NCBI RefSeq assembly: GCF_003144115.1
Contig: NW_020311998.1
Location: 880,581 to 944,580 of the forward strand
From: Tilletiopsis washingtonensis
Lineage: Eukaryota > Basidiomycota > Exobasidiomycetes > Entylomatales
Length of the DNA stretch: 64,000 nucleotides
Direction of reading: 5' to 3'
In this document: one piece after another, positions 44,529-55,359 of the stretch
How the letters are laid out: every line of letters begins with the position of its first letter
How positions within the stretch are numbered: the stretch's first letter is position 1
Program-made: the position numbers and the translations under genes
Notes under the pieces: generated by a model
The model's database searches: none
What the model was told of the DNA's origin: nothing
What the model saw: only the letters and a program-made list of their open reading frames with translations

Positions 44529-46773
44529 TCACAGCGAGTAGCGGTGGCCGCTGTAGGCGTCGCCCTTGAGCCGGCGTGCCTCCTCGACGGTCGCATAGGT
44601 GCCGCCAGACTGCTCGTGGTCTGTCGTGGGAAGAGCTCGTCAGCATGGCCTCCCGCTTCGCCACGCTTCGTCACTCACACTTGGCAAGCAGGCGCTTCCA
44701 GAATCCGTAGCCCGCCATCTCCTCCTCTCGCGCCACGCGCGCCCGCTCCACGCCCTCGGCGCTGGCGTCGTCGAGGATCGTCTCGTCGCACGCGCCGCGC
44801 TCGCGCCGCGCATTTTCGTGCTTGACGCCGATGTAGTAGAGCAGCGTCGTGATGAGGCCGACGCCCAGGTACATAATCACCACGCCGTGCCCGGCCGTGT
44901 ACCAGGGCGCCTGGTTGCGCGGGTAGGCGTTCGTCGAGCCGGCGCCTGGGGAGACAGTCAGCGCTTGTTGGAGGGAGTGTGAGCGGGCAGACGCACCCTG
45001 CAGATTGCCCATGCTGATGATGAAGCCGCTGACGACGGAGCGCTTGTACGAGCCCTCGACGCTCGAGATGGTGAGGGCAATCGTGTTGGGAATGCTGATG
45101 GCGCAAAGTCAGCCACAGCGCATGTCTCAATCTCCAGGGACAGCACGCACAGAGGGTAGATGCCGCACGCAGCAAAGAAGATGGCGCCGTACGAGAGGCC
45201 GGGCAGGCGGGAGGCGGCAAGCACCACGTAGCCGCCGATGCCAACGCAGAGGAAGCCGAGCGACAGCTGTGCGCGGCGGTCCTTGTACTTGTTCGCTGCC
45301 AGGCCGACGAAGACCGTGACGATACCTGCAGCAGACGTATGAGCTACGGGTCCGAGCCGGCAGGGAAGAGGGCACTTACACGCGAGCACGTAGATCGGCA
45401 CACTGAGCAGGTTGGCGTTGATGCTCGAGTAGCCCAGCGCGCGCACGATCGTCGGCGTGAAGACGGAGAAGGCGTACAGCGGAGCGTCGACGCCGATGTA
45501 CATCAGCGATCCGACCCACGTCTTCCAGTCCACAAAGCCCTTTCCCACTGCCGCCCACGTGAACTTCTCGCCCGCCACACTGGGCTGCTCGGCGCGCAGG
45601 CGGCGCATGATGACGCGGCGCTCGGGCTCGGTGAGGAACTTGGCCGTGTCGGGAAAGTCCTCGCAGAGCCAGATGGAGATGATCGAGGAGACGACCGTCG
45701 CCAGGCCGATGATGATGAAGATCCAGCGCCAGCCTTCGTAGCCTGCAAGTCAAGGGCGCGCGTGAGCGGACGATGCGCGGTGTTCCCTTGCGCCCGCCTG
45801 CTCACCGCCAATGCCGTTCATGCGAGACAGCGCGACAGAGAGCAGGCCGCCAAAGGCACCCGAGGCCGTGGCCGCTGCAATTTCTGTGTCAGTCGAGGCC
45901 AGAGCACTCCTGCTGCGCGGCCGCTCACCTGAGAAGAAGACGGCTGCGCGAATGCCAAACTCGCCGCGCTTGTAGTAGCCGCTCAGCAGGTAGTTGACGC
46001 CGGGGAAGAGACCGGCCTCGGCGATGCCGAGACACACACGTGCAGCCACAAGGCCGCCGTACGAGTGCACCAGGCCCTGCGCCAGCATCGTCACGCCAAC
46101 GAAGAACTGCAGAGCGAGTCAGCAGGCGGGGAGGGAAGAAGCAGCGGAAAGGCACGCACGGTGAGGAGCGGGAACCAGACGGAGGGACGCATGCGCTTGA
46201 GCAGGATGTTGCTGGGCACCTCGAAGAAGGCATATGTGAAGAAGAAGACACTCGTTGCGACTGCGAGGGCACGTCAGCGCCGCCTCCTCGCCGATGGCGC
46301 AGCTGCGACTCACTGCCGAACTCGCGGCTCGACATGCCCAGGCTTGCCTCGAGGCCGAAGAGACGCGCATTGCCAATGGCCGAGCTGCGTTCTGGGTCAG
46401 AGCATGCACAAGAGCGCACGGTGGAGGCTCAAAACCTCACCGGTCAAGGAAGGAGAGCAGGTACAGCACCGAGAGCCAGGGGATGAGATGCATGTCCTGT
46501 GTCGTCGCACGTGTCAGCCGCTGCGCCCTGCCCTGGCTGCCCCACGCGCACACGCACCACCTTGCGCATCAGCTTCTTCTCGTCGACGCCCTGCGACGCC
46601 GCATACTCGGCGACGGTCATGTTGCGCTCCGCCTCCGTCTCGGCGCCGTCGTCGGCCGAGCCGTGGGCGCTCTTCGTCTCGGCCTCGACGGGGCTGAGCT
46701 TCTTGTCGTCGGCGCCGGCGCGCAGGAATGCCGGCTGCTCCGTGTGCACGACGGGCGGTGGGACGGATGCCAT
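44529..46773 (-). CDS. MFS transporter, allantoate permease (DAL5) type
   Basis: A plasma-membrane proton symporter of the anion:cation symporter family, which takes up allantoate, ureidosuccinate, vitamins or related organic anions. Eleven exons: 46773-46558, 46496-46441, 46384-46314, 46260-46160, 46106-45929, 45874-45806, 45742-45380, 45325-45151, 45094-44997, 44945-44679, 44620-44529, giving 561 residues. The polar N-terminus (about 72) is followed by DMHLIPWLSVLYLLSFLDR and SAIGNARL, the hallmark of this family (LPWL...LLSFLDRSNIGNA). Then FFFTYAFFEVPSNILLKR, RVCLGIAEAGLFPGVNYLLS, YEGWRWIFIIIGL, GIYPLIPNTIALTISSVEGS and the last helices GHGVVIMYLGVGLITTLLYY. Twelve helices are expected. 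The substrate cannot be told. A GATAAG site lies 64 bases upstream, which would suit nitrogen control. Confidence 0.9.
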
Positions 46774-48910
46774 GGTGAAGCGAGTGCGGGGTGATGGTGG
46801 GAGGGAGAGAAGCGGGCGATCGTCGCAGAGGCGCGCCTTATCTGGGGCGAATGGCGGGGTGCGGGGTGGCCTGCCCCGGACTTGGGCTGGACTGCGGGGG
46901 TGCGGCAGCGGTGCGGGCCGCAGGTGCAGCGGCAGTGGAGCGGGCGCTCTCCTCGGGGCACGGCACGGCCAACGCGGACAGCACCGCACACGCCAAGGGT
47001 ACACGGCGCCCGCGCCGCTGCGGCGCAACGACGGCGGCGGAGCAGCGGGAAGATGGCCGTGCGTCGCTGTCGATGCTCGAGCACGGGCAAAGCGACGCGG
47101 GGTGCGGGGGGATGCGGCAGCAGCTGCATCGTGAAGGTGCGGCAGGGATGCAGCGGGCAAGCGGCCCGAGGCGCCGAGACGCCGCAGCAGGCCGCCGCCG
47201 TGCCGCCGTGCCGCCGCATCGCCGCCTCCACCGGCATACGCGGCGCAGCGCGGTGACCGAGGCGGCATGCGCGCGGCTCGCTCCTCTCCTGCCGCCTGCC
47301 CTTCGCAGGTGTCGATGCAGATGGCCGCAGGCACCGACAAGCACCACTTGGCGCCCTGCTCGCCCTCCAAGCGCGAAGGTCGCACGAGAGAAGCGGGAGC
47401 GGCGGCAGTGCTATCTCTTCTCTGCCTCTCGCCGCACCGCCGCATGCCGGCGGACCTCGGCGGTCGGTGGGCGAGGTGCCATGCGTCCTCGTGTGACGCA
47501 CCTCTTGCGGGGTAGCGCGGTCAGGCACTGGGCGAGTGTGCGCTGCTTTGCCCGTCCGCTCCCGCATCAGAGAGCAAGGTACGGCGTACGGCCGGGCGCG
47601 CGGACCGCAGTTCCGAGAGGGCGTGCGCATCGAGACGCCTCTCGCGTCTCTCCATCTGCTCCACGAGTGCCAAGTCCTCGCAGCTGCAGCGCTGCACCCC
47701 AGACGTCTGCCTCCAGTCAGCTGAGCAGCTGCATCTGCAGCTGCTGTGAGGCGCTGCCCTTGCAGCGGCGCTTGTCGAGCCAGCGTCAGAGGCGCAGCGT
47801 GCCGAGATGGCGCGATGGACTTCGCTGCACGTCGATGCTGTCTCGAGCCAGCCGACGGAAAGCAGCCGCAGCGCCACGCGGCGCCTCTTGCACCCTCGTT
47901 GCTCTGCTCCCCAGCGGCTGGCCCCAGCTTTGCGGCGTGCGCAAGAAACTGTCGGCCTGCACGGCATCGACAGCACCGGCATGCAGTCCTCAGAAAGCGA
48001 GCGCGAGATGCCATGGGCGATGGCTGCGGCTCTCTCCGCATTCCCTCGTGCAGCTCCGCCTCCCCGCTGCGCTCACTCGGACTTGATCTGCGCCTGCTGT
48101 ACCTGCACGTCGTCGCGTCGGCGCGGGAAGGAGCGTCAGGCACGCCAAGGCGCTCGTAGCTCCGCCCTTCTTGAGGCGGTCCAACGCGGCCAGCTGCAGG
48201 CTGGGCGTGCGAGATGCGTCTCGAGCTCCATCCCGAGGCAGTCGGGAGCGACGGCTGCTTCGCAGCTGCATGCTTGCATGCTGCGGCGAAGCAACGAAGG
48301 GAGCACTCGATGCGGAGGCACTGCTCTCGTCGGGTACCGTGGCTGCGGGTGCTCGATTTTCCGCACCCGACGGCAGCTCCGCAGCGTCACATCCATGCAC
48401 CCCATGCCGCGAGCCGCAGCGAGCATCTCGAGGTGCAGCGGCCAACTGCGGAGTGCAGCGAGCTTCCAGAGTTGGGCTTCCGCCGCTGCGCAACTGGCGC
48501 TTGGCATGCTGGGTATTGCAGCGGCAGCGCAGCAGACGCGGGGATGAGGCAGTTTATCCTGCGCCAGCATGCACTTTCGAAGCAGACCCCACCCTCATGC
48601 GTGAGCCACTCGCCCTTCTGGAGCCGACGGCTCGGCCGTCTCGGACCGTCGTGCCGTGCGCACGTGGTGGCGCCTAGGGGAGCATTCGGAGAGCATCTGC
48701 TGCAGCGCAAGGACCCGTGCCAAGCCCTCGCCGCCGCTGGCGTGCTCAGAGAGGATCGAGTTGGCTCGTTGCGTCGCATTTGGGCGTGGTACAGGTACAT
48801 GGTGTGTGTGGTGTGCGGTGACAGGTGTTGGTTGCTCATTATGCGCGCTTGATGTGAAGGGTGTGTGTGTATGGTATCTCGGGTGGTGACTAGCTCGCTT
48901 CTCCCTCCCC
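46774..48910. other. Long intergenic region between MFS and RecQ genes
   Basis: 2.14 kb, upstream of the MFS gene and downstream of RecQ. It carries very long but domain-free frames on both strands at once, as expected of GC-rich non-coding DNA. A GATAAG site is at 46837. An unrecognised transcript is possible. Confidence 0.5.
46837..46842 (-). promoter_or_regulatory. GATA-factor site (GATAAG)
   Basis: GATAAG on the coding strand, 64 bases before the MFS start codon. GATA activators and repressors of nitrogen metabolism bind this hexamer in fungi and control DAL5-type permeases. One site only; function inferred. Confidence 0.4.
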
Positions 48911-51900
48911 TCAGTCAATCTCAATCGGCGCCTCTGCGCGTCCTTTTCCTCCTCCGAGAGAGGTCCCAGTGTGCTTAGCAGCGACAGCACGACTTGACGA
49001 AGCCGCCTCGCTGGCCTGGAAGACCTCCCACTCGTCGTCGTCGGCCTCGCTGGCCGGCACGAGGCTGCTGCGCTTCAGCTTGCCGCCCAGACGACGCCCG
49101 CCCGTCGACGCGCCTGCCTTGGGCTTCGGCTGGCTAGGCTCCGACCAGGCGCTGACGTCGGCGTCGCGCGCCTCGCGCTCGTCGTCCGAGTCGATCGAGT
49201 CCGAGTCGGAGGCAGACTCGTCGGACGCAGACGAGCGCTTGCGCTTGCCCTTCGACGGCGAGGCCTTCTTCTTGCCGGTCGCTTTCTTGGCTTTGCCCTT
49301 GCCATTCGCCGCCTTTGCGCGCTTGGTCTTCTTGTTGAGCGCAAACTCGATGCGCGTGCCCGCCTCGCCGGCGCGCACCGCCTCCTCGTCGAGACGCGTG
49401 AGGCGTGCCGAGTTGGGGCCCGGCTTGACGTACACGTTGACGCTGTAGGCCGTGGCGTTGTACTCCCACGACAGCCAGGCGCGGGTGACGAGGTGCGTGG
49501 CGAGGCGCTCGGCGTCCTGTAGCAGCGGCGTCAGTGTGGCCTCCAAAAGATGCCGTCGCGTCGCCAGACACACGCACATCGCTCGACAGCGCCAGCTTGC
49601 CGCCCGACTGATCCACGTTGTAGAAGCCGCTCTGCGCAGCTCCACGGCCCGAGTTGCTCTTGCGGCGCTTGCCTCCTCCGCCGCCGCTGAGCACGTTGTA
49701 CTGTCCGCCGCCGAGGCCGCGCGCCAGCTTGACAAGTTCGGGCAGCGTGACACGGCCGCCTTCGCCATGGACCCTGTGTCCGCGTGTCAGCTGCGTACCC
49801 GGACCACCTCAGCGCAGAACTCACTCCTCCAGCGTACGCAGCAGCTGCCAGCTCTCGAAGGTCACATCGATGACCTCGGGTGGCATAGTGCAGTTGTCGC
49901 AAGTGCCACACGGCGCGCCGTTGCCGTACGCATCGCGGAAGTACTGCGACAGGGGGGTAAGCCGAGGTCAGGCGCTGCAGCTCGGCGGACTCACCTCGCG
50001 GAACAGCACCTTGCGGCACTTGTGGCTCTGCGCGTACTGGATCATCGACGCGACTGCACACGTGGGTCAGCACGAGGGGCATCGTGCCTCAGGCGCGGCC
50101 ACTCACGCTTCTCCTCTCCTCCACGGTCGCTGGTGGTGAGAGCAGCGACGCGCGATGCATCCTGCGGACGGTAGAACAGCACGCAGTCGGCCCTGGAAGA
50201 TGAGAGTTCAGCGTCGTCCGACCGTCCGCTGCGTGACTTGACTCACTGTCCGCCATCGCGGCCTGCGCGTCCAGACTCTTGCAGGTAGCTGTCGAGCGAC
50301 TTGCCTGCGCGGGAACGGCTCATTGAGTGGTGCAGAGACTCGTTTGCGTAATGCTAACTCACTCGGGCTCGCGTGGATGACGAAGCGCACGGTGCCCAGA
50401 TCGATACCCTGCGCGCAGCGACTCAGCGTCGAAGGCACTACAGCATTACGGCTGAGCTCACCATGCCAAAGGCCACCGTCGAGCACACAACGTGGATGTC
50501 GCCCGAGCGCCAGCGGCGGTGAACGCGCATCTTGTCCGCGTCCTCCAGATCTGCGACTATGTTAGCATTTCATCGCAGCGCGTGCGGCCAGGGCGAACGC
50601 ACCGGCATGGTACCAGGCAGAGCGAATGCGGCCCTTGCTGAGGCTGCTCAGGTTCTCGGCCATGACCTCGGCGTCTTTCTTCGAGAGCGTGTACACGATG
50701 CCGCTGTGTCCGCCATGCTCGGCCGCAATCCAGTCGACGATGTCCTGCGCCGCCTTCTCGGCGTTCGTGTTGCGCGGCACGACGCGGTAGCGCAGGTTCG
50801 GGCGGTGCAGCGGCGCACCGAAGTATACGGTGCGCTGCGGCGCCGCCGAGGCGAAGGGCGTCATGGGAGCGAGGCCGAGAATCTTGCGCACGTCCTCGAG
50901 CACCGTAGGCGCAAGCGTGGCGCTCAGCGCCATGATCGGCACGCTCGGCCACAGCAGGCGCAGCTTGCTGAGCTGTTGGCAGAGGACAATCAGCAGATGT
51001 TCGAGTGGAGCGGCACACGCAACGCACTCCTTTGTAGTCCGGGCGGAAGTCGTGGCCCATTTGGCTGCCCGAGGTGTCAGACGAGGAAGTCGTGGGCGAT
51101 CGAGCAGCTCACCTGCAGCAGTGCGCCTCGTCGATCACGACCCTCGAGAGACGGCCGTTGCCGTATGCGCCCTGACACGCAGCCACGAGCGTCTTGCTCT
51201 TGGCAACCTTCTCGGGCGTGACGAAGAGCACCTTGATCTCGCGCTGTCCCGGCGCCAGACGGCCGGCGCTCTTGACGCGCCGCAGGATCTCCGTCTGCTC
51301 CTCGCGCGGCACCATGCTCGAGAGCATCTCGCACGACACGCCCGCCTCGCGCAGGTGCAAGCACTGGTCGTACGAAAGCGAGATGAGTGGGGAGATGACC
51401 AGCGTGAGGCCGTTGTCGAGGATCGCAGGCAGCTGTATGCGATGCGTCAGTGCGGCTAGCCGTCTGCCGACACGCTAGCACTCACCTGGTAGCACAGGCT
51501 CTTGCCACCGCCTGCACGAGGTTCCTCGTCAGCGATCGCTCTGCCAGAGCCGCACAGCGCCACACACCAGTCGGCATGACGACGACAGTGTCGCGTCCGT
51601 CGAGCGCCGCATTACACACTGCCTGCTGGTCGAAGCGGAACTGCTGCACGGCGGGCCATGTCTGGCGCGCACGCGGCAGCAGCTCGCCGCTCCACTCGAA
51701 GCTGACGTGGCGCGAGTAGTCGACGGCCTGTGCCGCCGCTGCCGCCGCGCCGTTGCTCTTGCTGCTGCCTGCGCCATTGCTGCCGCCGATCGCTGCAGTG
51801 GCAGACGCGGCAGCGAGCCAGGCATTGCGCTCGCGGCGCAGGCGCGCCAGGTGCTCCTCGACCTCGCGGATCTCAGTGTCGCGGTCGGCCAGCTCGGCCT

Positions 51901-52027
51901 GGTCGGCGGGCGAGAGGGCTGAGGGGCGGACGGCGGCGGCGGTAGACGAGCCGCTGGCCGCGGCGCCCTTGCGACGCGGAGCCTTGGCGGCAGCGACGAT
52001 GCTGAAGTCGTCGGCGTCGTCGGACAT
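48911..52027 (-). CDS. RecQ family DNA helicase, RECQ1-like
   Basis: An ATP-driven 3'-5' DNA helicase of genome maintenance, nuclear. Thirteen exons: 52027-51568, 51511-51486, 51432-51113, 51064-51028, 50972-50603, 50550-50462, 50408-50363, 50304-50247, 50192-50107, 50053-49995, 49943-49825, 49773-49578, 49516-48911, giving 823 residues. An N-terminal coiled coil (about 45-70) is followed by motif I PTGGGKSLCYQ (Lys157), LVISPLISLSYDQ, DEAHCC (263-268), LSATL, motif V GMGIDLGTVRFVI and motif VI QESGRAGRDG. The RQC zinc site has Cys510, Cys529, Cys532 and Cys535. A winged-helix-like segment and a Lys-rich tail (KKTKRAK, GKRKRSS) follow. The VTPEKVAKSK block and short N-terminus point to RECQ1 rather than BLM/Sgs1. 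Oddities: SQMGHDFRPDY where the family has SQWGHDFRP, and GIDLGT for GIDKPD. Confidence 0.92.
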
Positions 52028-52409
52028 GGCGCAGAGGAGGGGGATGATGGGTGCGCGAAGGAAGGAGCGAGCGCTGCGCCGCGCGCAAAGGTGGAGCAGG
52101 CCCGCGCGCGCCTGCAGCAGAGCTCAGGCACTTCGCCTGTGTGCGCCCGACGCGTTAATTGACGCGCCCGCCGAGCCCAACACTTCGCCTTCTGGGGGTC
52201 GCAGGACTCCATGTCAGCCTCGCCTTTGCATCCAGGGCGAACATGGTTCAGGGCGAGCCATGCGATCATGCTGCGGAACCTGGTCGTCACACCAAGGGAA
52301 GGAAGCAACAATGACATTGACAGCGCACCAACAGATCGTGATGCGAAACCTTCCCATCCCTGCGCGAGACCCGCCCATCCGTATGCACAGCCGCGCCGAC
52401 GCCAGCGTC
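52028..52409. other. Intergenic, upstream of RecQ
   Basis: 382 bases serving as the RecQ promoter and the 3' end of nothing else on this side except the terminus of the gene ending at 52410. It contains the paired MCB-type element at 52150-52166. Confidence 0.55.
52150..52166 (-). promoter_or_regulatory. Inverted pair of MCB/E2F-like elements
   Basis: ACGCGT (52150-52155) and GACGCG (52161-52166) form a perfect 5-base inverted repeat, CGCGT and ACGCG around TAATTG. ACGCGT is the MluI cell-cycle box bound by MBF in fungi, which drives DNA replication and repair genes at G1/S. It lies 123 bases before the RecQ start. Seen directly; the role is inferred. Confidence 0.5.
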
Positions 52410-55359
52410 TCAAGCAGCGCGCTGCTTGCCCTTGTCCTTTGCAGCCACGCGGCACTCGCGGCCGCACCACACCTGTCCCGAGCGCGACACTGGCGCATTC
52501 ACCACGCTGCGCCCACAGCCATTGCAGCTCGCGGCCGTCTTGAGCCGGCTGTGCTCCTCCGCCGACGCGAGCGCAGCGTCGAGCTCGTCGCCGGGCGTGT
52601 GCACGGGCGAGGCGGCCGAGCTCTGGCTCGGCGAGACGGGCGTCGGCGAGAGCGGCGTGAGCGACGTGGTGCTCTCGCTGCGCGCCGGTGTTGGGCGCGA
52701 GAGCGTCGGGTCGACGCCGGCAAAGGAGCGCGGCGTCGCCGTGCCGGATGCCGAGCGCAACGTCGCCTCCGAGGCGCGCGGCGAAGAAGCCGCCTCGGAT
52801 GCGGCACTGCTGTCTACGCGCAGCGCCGGCGGCAGGGGCGAGCGCTTGCCGCTGCTGGTACCATTGGGCGCGCCGAAGCGCCGCAGCGAGCCGAGCGCGT
52901 CGCCGCCGCTGCCGACAGACGTGGCGCGGCTCATCGCCGGGCGGATCTCGAAATGGCTCGTCAGTGGCCGTCCAAGAGCCGGCGCAAGAGGCGCACGTGC
53001 GCCGCTGGCTGCCTGTCGACTCGTCGTGCTGACGAACGAGGAAAGACTCGTCATGCTGGCGTTGCTGCCCGTGCGGGCACGACGCACGCCGAGGCTGGCA
53101 TGTCGTTGACGCGCAGGCGACGCCCCGATCGTCCGCTCGAGACGCTCGGCTAGCTGCGGCGCTGCAGGCCCGTCGCCGTGTCCCAGCAAGGCGTGCAGGT
53201 TGCTTCGCGAAGAGGTGCTGGCGGTGCGAAGGCGGCGCAGTGTGTCCGTAGCGGCCGACATGCCCTCGTCGCGCAGCGGCTGGTTGCGCTCCCAGGCCAT
53301 GCTCTCTGCGATGCTCGGAGCCGTCGAGAGCACGCTCATCACCGTGCTGATGCTGGCGCCGCTGGACATGACGCGGTTGCGGCGAGACTGAGCGGCGCGC
53401 AGCGTGGCCGTCGGGTCGAAGGTGCCGCCGACGTCGCCGTAGTCTGCCACGTTGGCGCCAGACGTCGACACCGTGCTTGCTCCTGCGCTCGGCATGCCGT
53501 ACAGACTTGCCACGCGGCGAGGCACACCTCCGCTCGGCGCGCGAGCACTGTTGCCGCCGGCGGCTGACCAGAGGCTGCTGGAGCTGGATGCCTGGCTCAT
53601 GCCGCCGCCGTTGTGGCCATTGGCAGGCGGACGCAGGTGTGTCTGCTCGACTTCTTCCTCGTCATCGTGCGGCGGAAAGAGCAGGCTCGGCGAGTCGGAG
53701 CACACGGAGCTGGGCCGCCGGGCGCGCAGGCCGGACGAGGGCTTCACCTCGAGCATCGTGGACTGCGGTCGAGCTACCAGGCCATTCTGCAGGCTGATCG
53801 TACGGCCAAGCGCACGGCGCGGCGAGTCCGGCTTCGACACCGGGTCCGCGAGCGCCACGGTGGAGGCCGCTTGCGCAGGCGCCGAGCCGGGTCCGCGCGG
53901 GAACAGCAGCTTCGGCGCCCGCGCATTGCCAAGCTCCAGGGAGCGCCGGCGCGCGCGTCCAGTCGGCGCCGTCGTAGAGCCCTTGCGAGGCGGACTGCTG
54001 GGCGGCATGGGCATCGTGCGCGTCTCGGAGACGGGGATGTGCGCCTCGGGCAGGCTCTGCTCCAGTGCGCGTGCCAGGGCCTGGCTGGCGGTGCGGATGT
54101 CTGCCTCCTTGCGCTTCTTGCGCTCCAGCTGCGCGCACAGCTCCTCGGCCGCCACTACGATCGACTCGAACTCCTCTCCGCCCATCGCCTCTCGTACCTC
54201 CTCCCACTCTCGCCGCATCGCCTGAGCCCAGCCTCCCTCACCCGGCGCCAGCGTAGCGCGCGTGAGCGCAATCGCCCGGACGAGCGCCAGATCACGCGCC
54301 GTGGCGGCCGCACGAGCCAGATCTTCCTCGTCGTCGGGCCCAGCCGACTCGAGCGGCGTCGTTGGTGCGCCTGAGAGGCCGCCGAGGACGTTCGGCAGCT
54401 CCGTCCACAGCTCCGTCTGCTTCTTGCTGCTCGACGATGAGCCCTGCGGCACGTTGGGCAGCATCACCTTTGCGTCCTTGGCGCGCACCGGATCGGCCTG
54501 CGGCGTACGCAGCAGCGTCGAGAGCAGCGCCGCCAACTGAGCGCGCGTGCGGCCGTCGTCGGCGCGCGGCGGCTCGGCGCGGCGCGAGCGCGAGTCGAGG
54601 CGCTGCGTGAAGAGCGCTGCTGCCTCGAACACCCACGCCAGCGCCAGCAGCGGGTCGCGCGGCAGCAGCACCACGAGTGGAGCACCACCGCGTGCGGCAC
54701 CTGAAGCGTGCAGCGAGGCTAGTTGCAGCGCAGAGGAGAGCGAGTGCAGCGTGGCCGCGCGCGTGAGGAGCAGCAGGGCAAGCGAGTGCGAGGCAGAGTG
54801 CAGCGCGGACTAGGGCAAGGGAGATGAGCCTGACGCACGCCAGTCGCGGATGCACTTCGCTCACCTTGGCCTCCCACTTGAGCCGGCCCACATCGCGTGC
54901 GCCCTCGATGCGGCGACGCAGCACCTCGTCCTGGCGCACGCGCTCGCGCGCATGCTCGCGCTTCGACTTGCGGCGCGGCGGCTGTGCCTGCTCGTGCGGC
55001 GAGCCGCCGGGCATGTCGAGTGCGCCGGGATGTGTCGATTGCGGGCGCTTGGCGCCCAGAAAGATGCCGCCGACGTTGACGCGCGGCCGCAGCGAGGCAG
55101 CGTCGGAACGCAGCGAGGCCGCCTTGAGCGAGCCAGCGTCACTGCCGCTGGCACTGCCTGCGGCGCCGGCCTCGGGCACGGAGGAGAGGCGCGCGAGGCC
55201 CAGGCCATGCTCGCTGGAGAGATCGCGGTAGCGGCCGGCGAGGTAGTGGTAGTGCACGGTGACGGAGGCGGGCGCCGTCGTGGGTGCGGCCCAGCCGCCG
55301 GGCGACAGCGCGGGAGAGGGCGGGCCCGCGGGCACGGCGGCGGCGCGCGGGAAGTACAT
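52410..55359 (-). CDS. Orphan protein with C-terminal zinc-knuckle
   Basis: Two exons (55359-54865, 54809-52410) joined by a 55-nt intron with a CCTAG acceptor, giving 964 residues. An ordered N-terminal part (about 30-240) contains HYHYLAGRYRDLSSEHG, a basic coiled region (RRKSKREHARERVRQDEVLR) and hydrophobic helices SALHSASHSLALLLLTRAA and RDPLLALAWVFEAAALF. Next is a helical segment with GGWAQAMRREWEEVREAMGG and EELCAQLERKKRKEADI (about 315-370). The middle 500 residues are Ser/Ala/Pro/Arg-rich and disordered. The C-terminus has Cys-x2-Cys-x16-Cys-x3-Cys (CNGCGRSVV ... VWCGRECR), a likely zinc ribbon or knuckle, then a basic end KDKGKQRAA. The family is not recognised. The order (helical bundle, long linker, zinc knuckle) suggests a scaffold or a trafficking protein. 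The start at 55359 is the first ATG of the frame. Confidence 0.75.

Noticed and set aside
46617-48143. Overlapping long frames on both strands (508 and 431 codons) in the MFS-RecQ gap.
   Set aside because: Both are compositional and one covers the MFS start region in another frame. No splice-linked conserved segment found.
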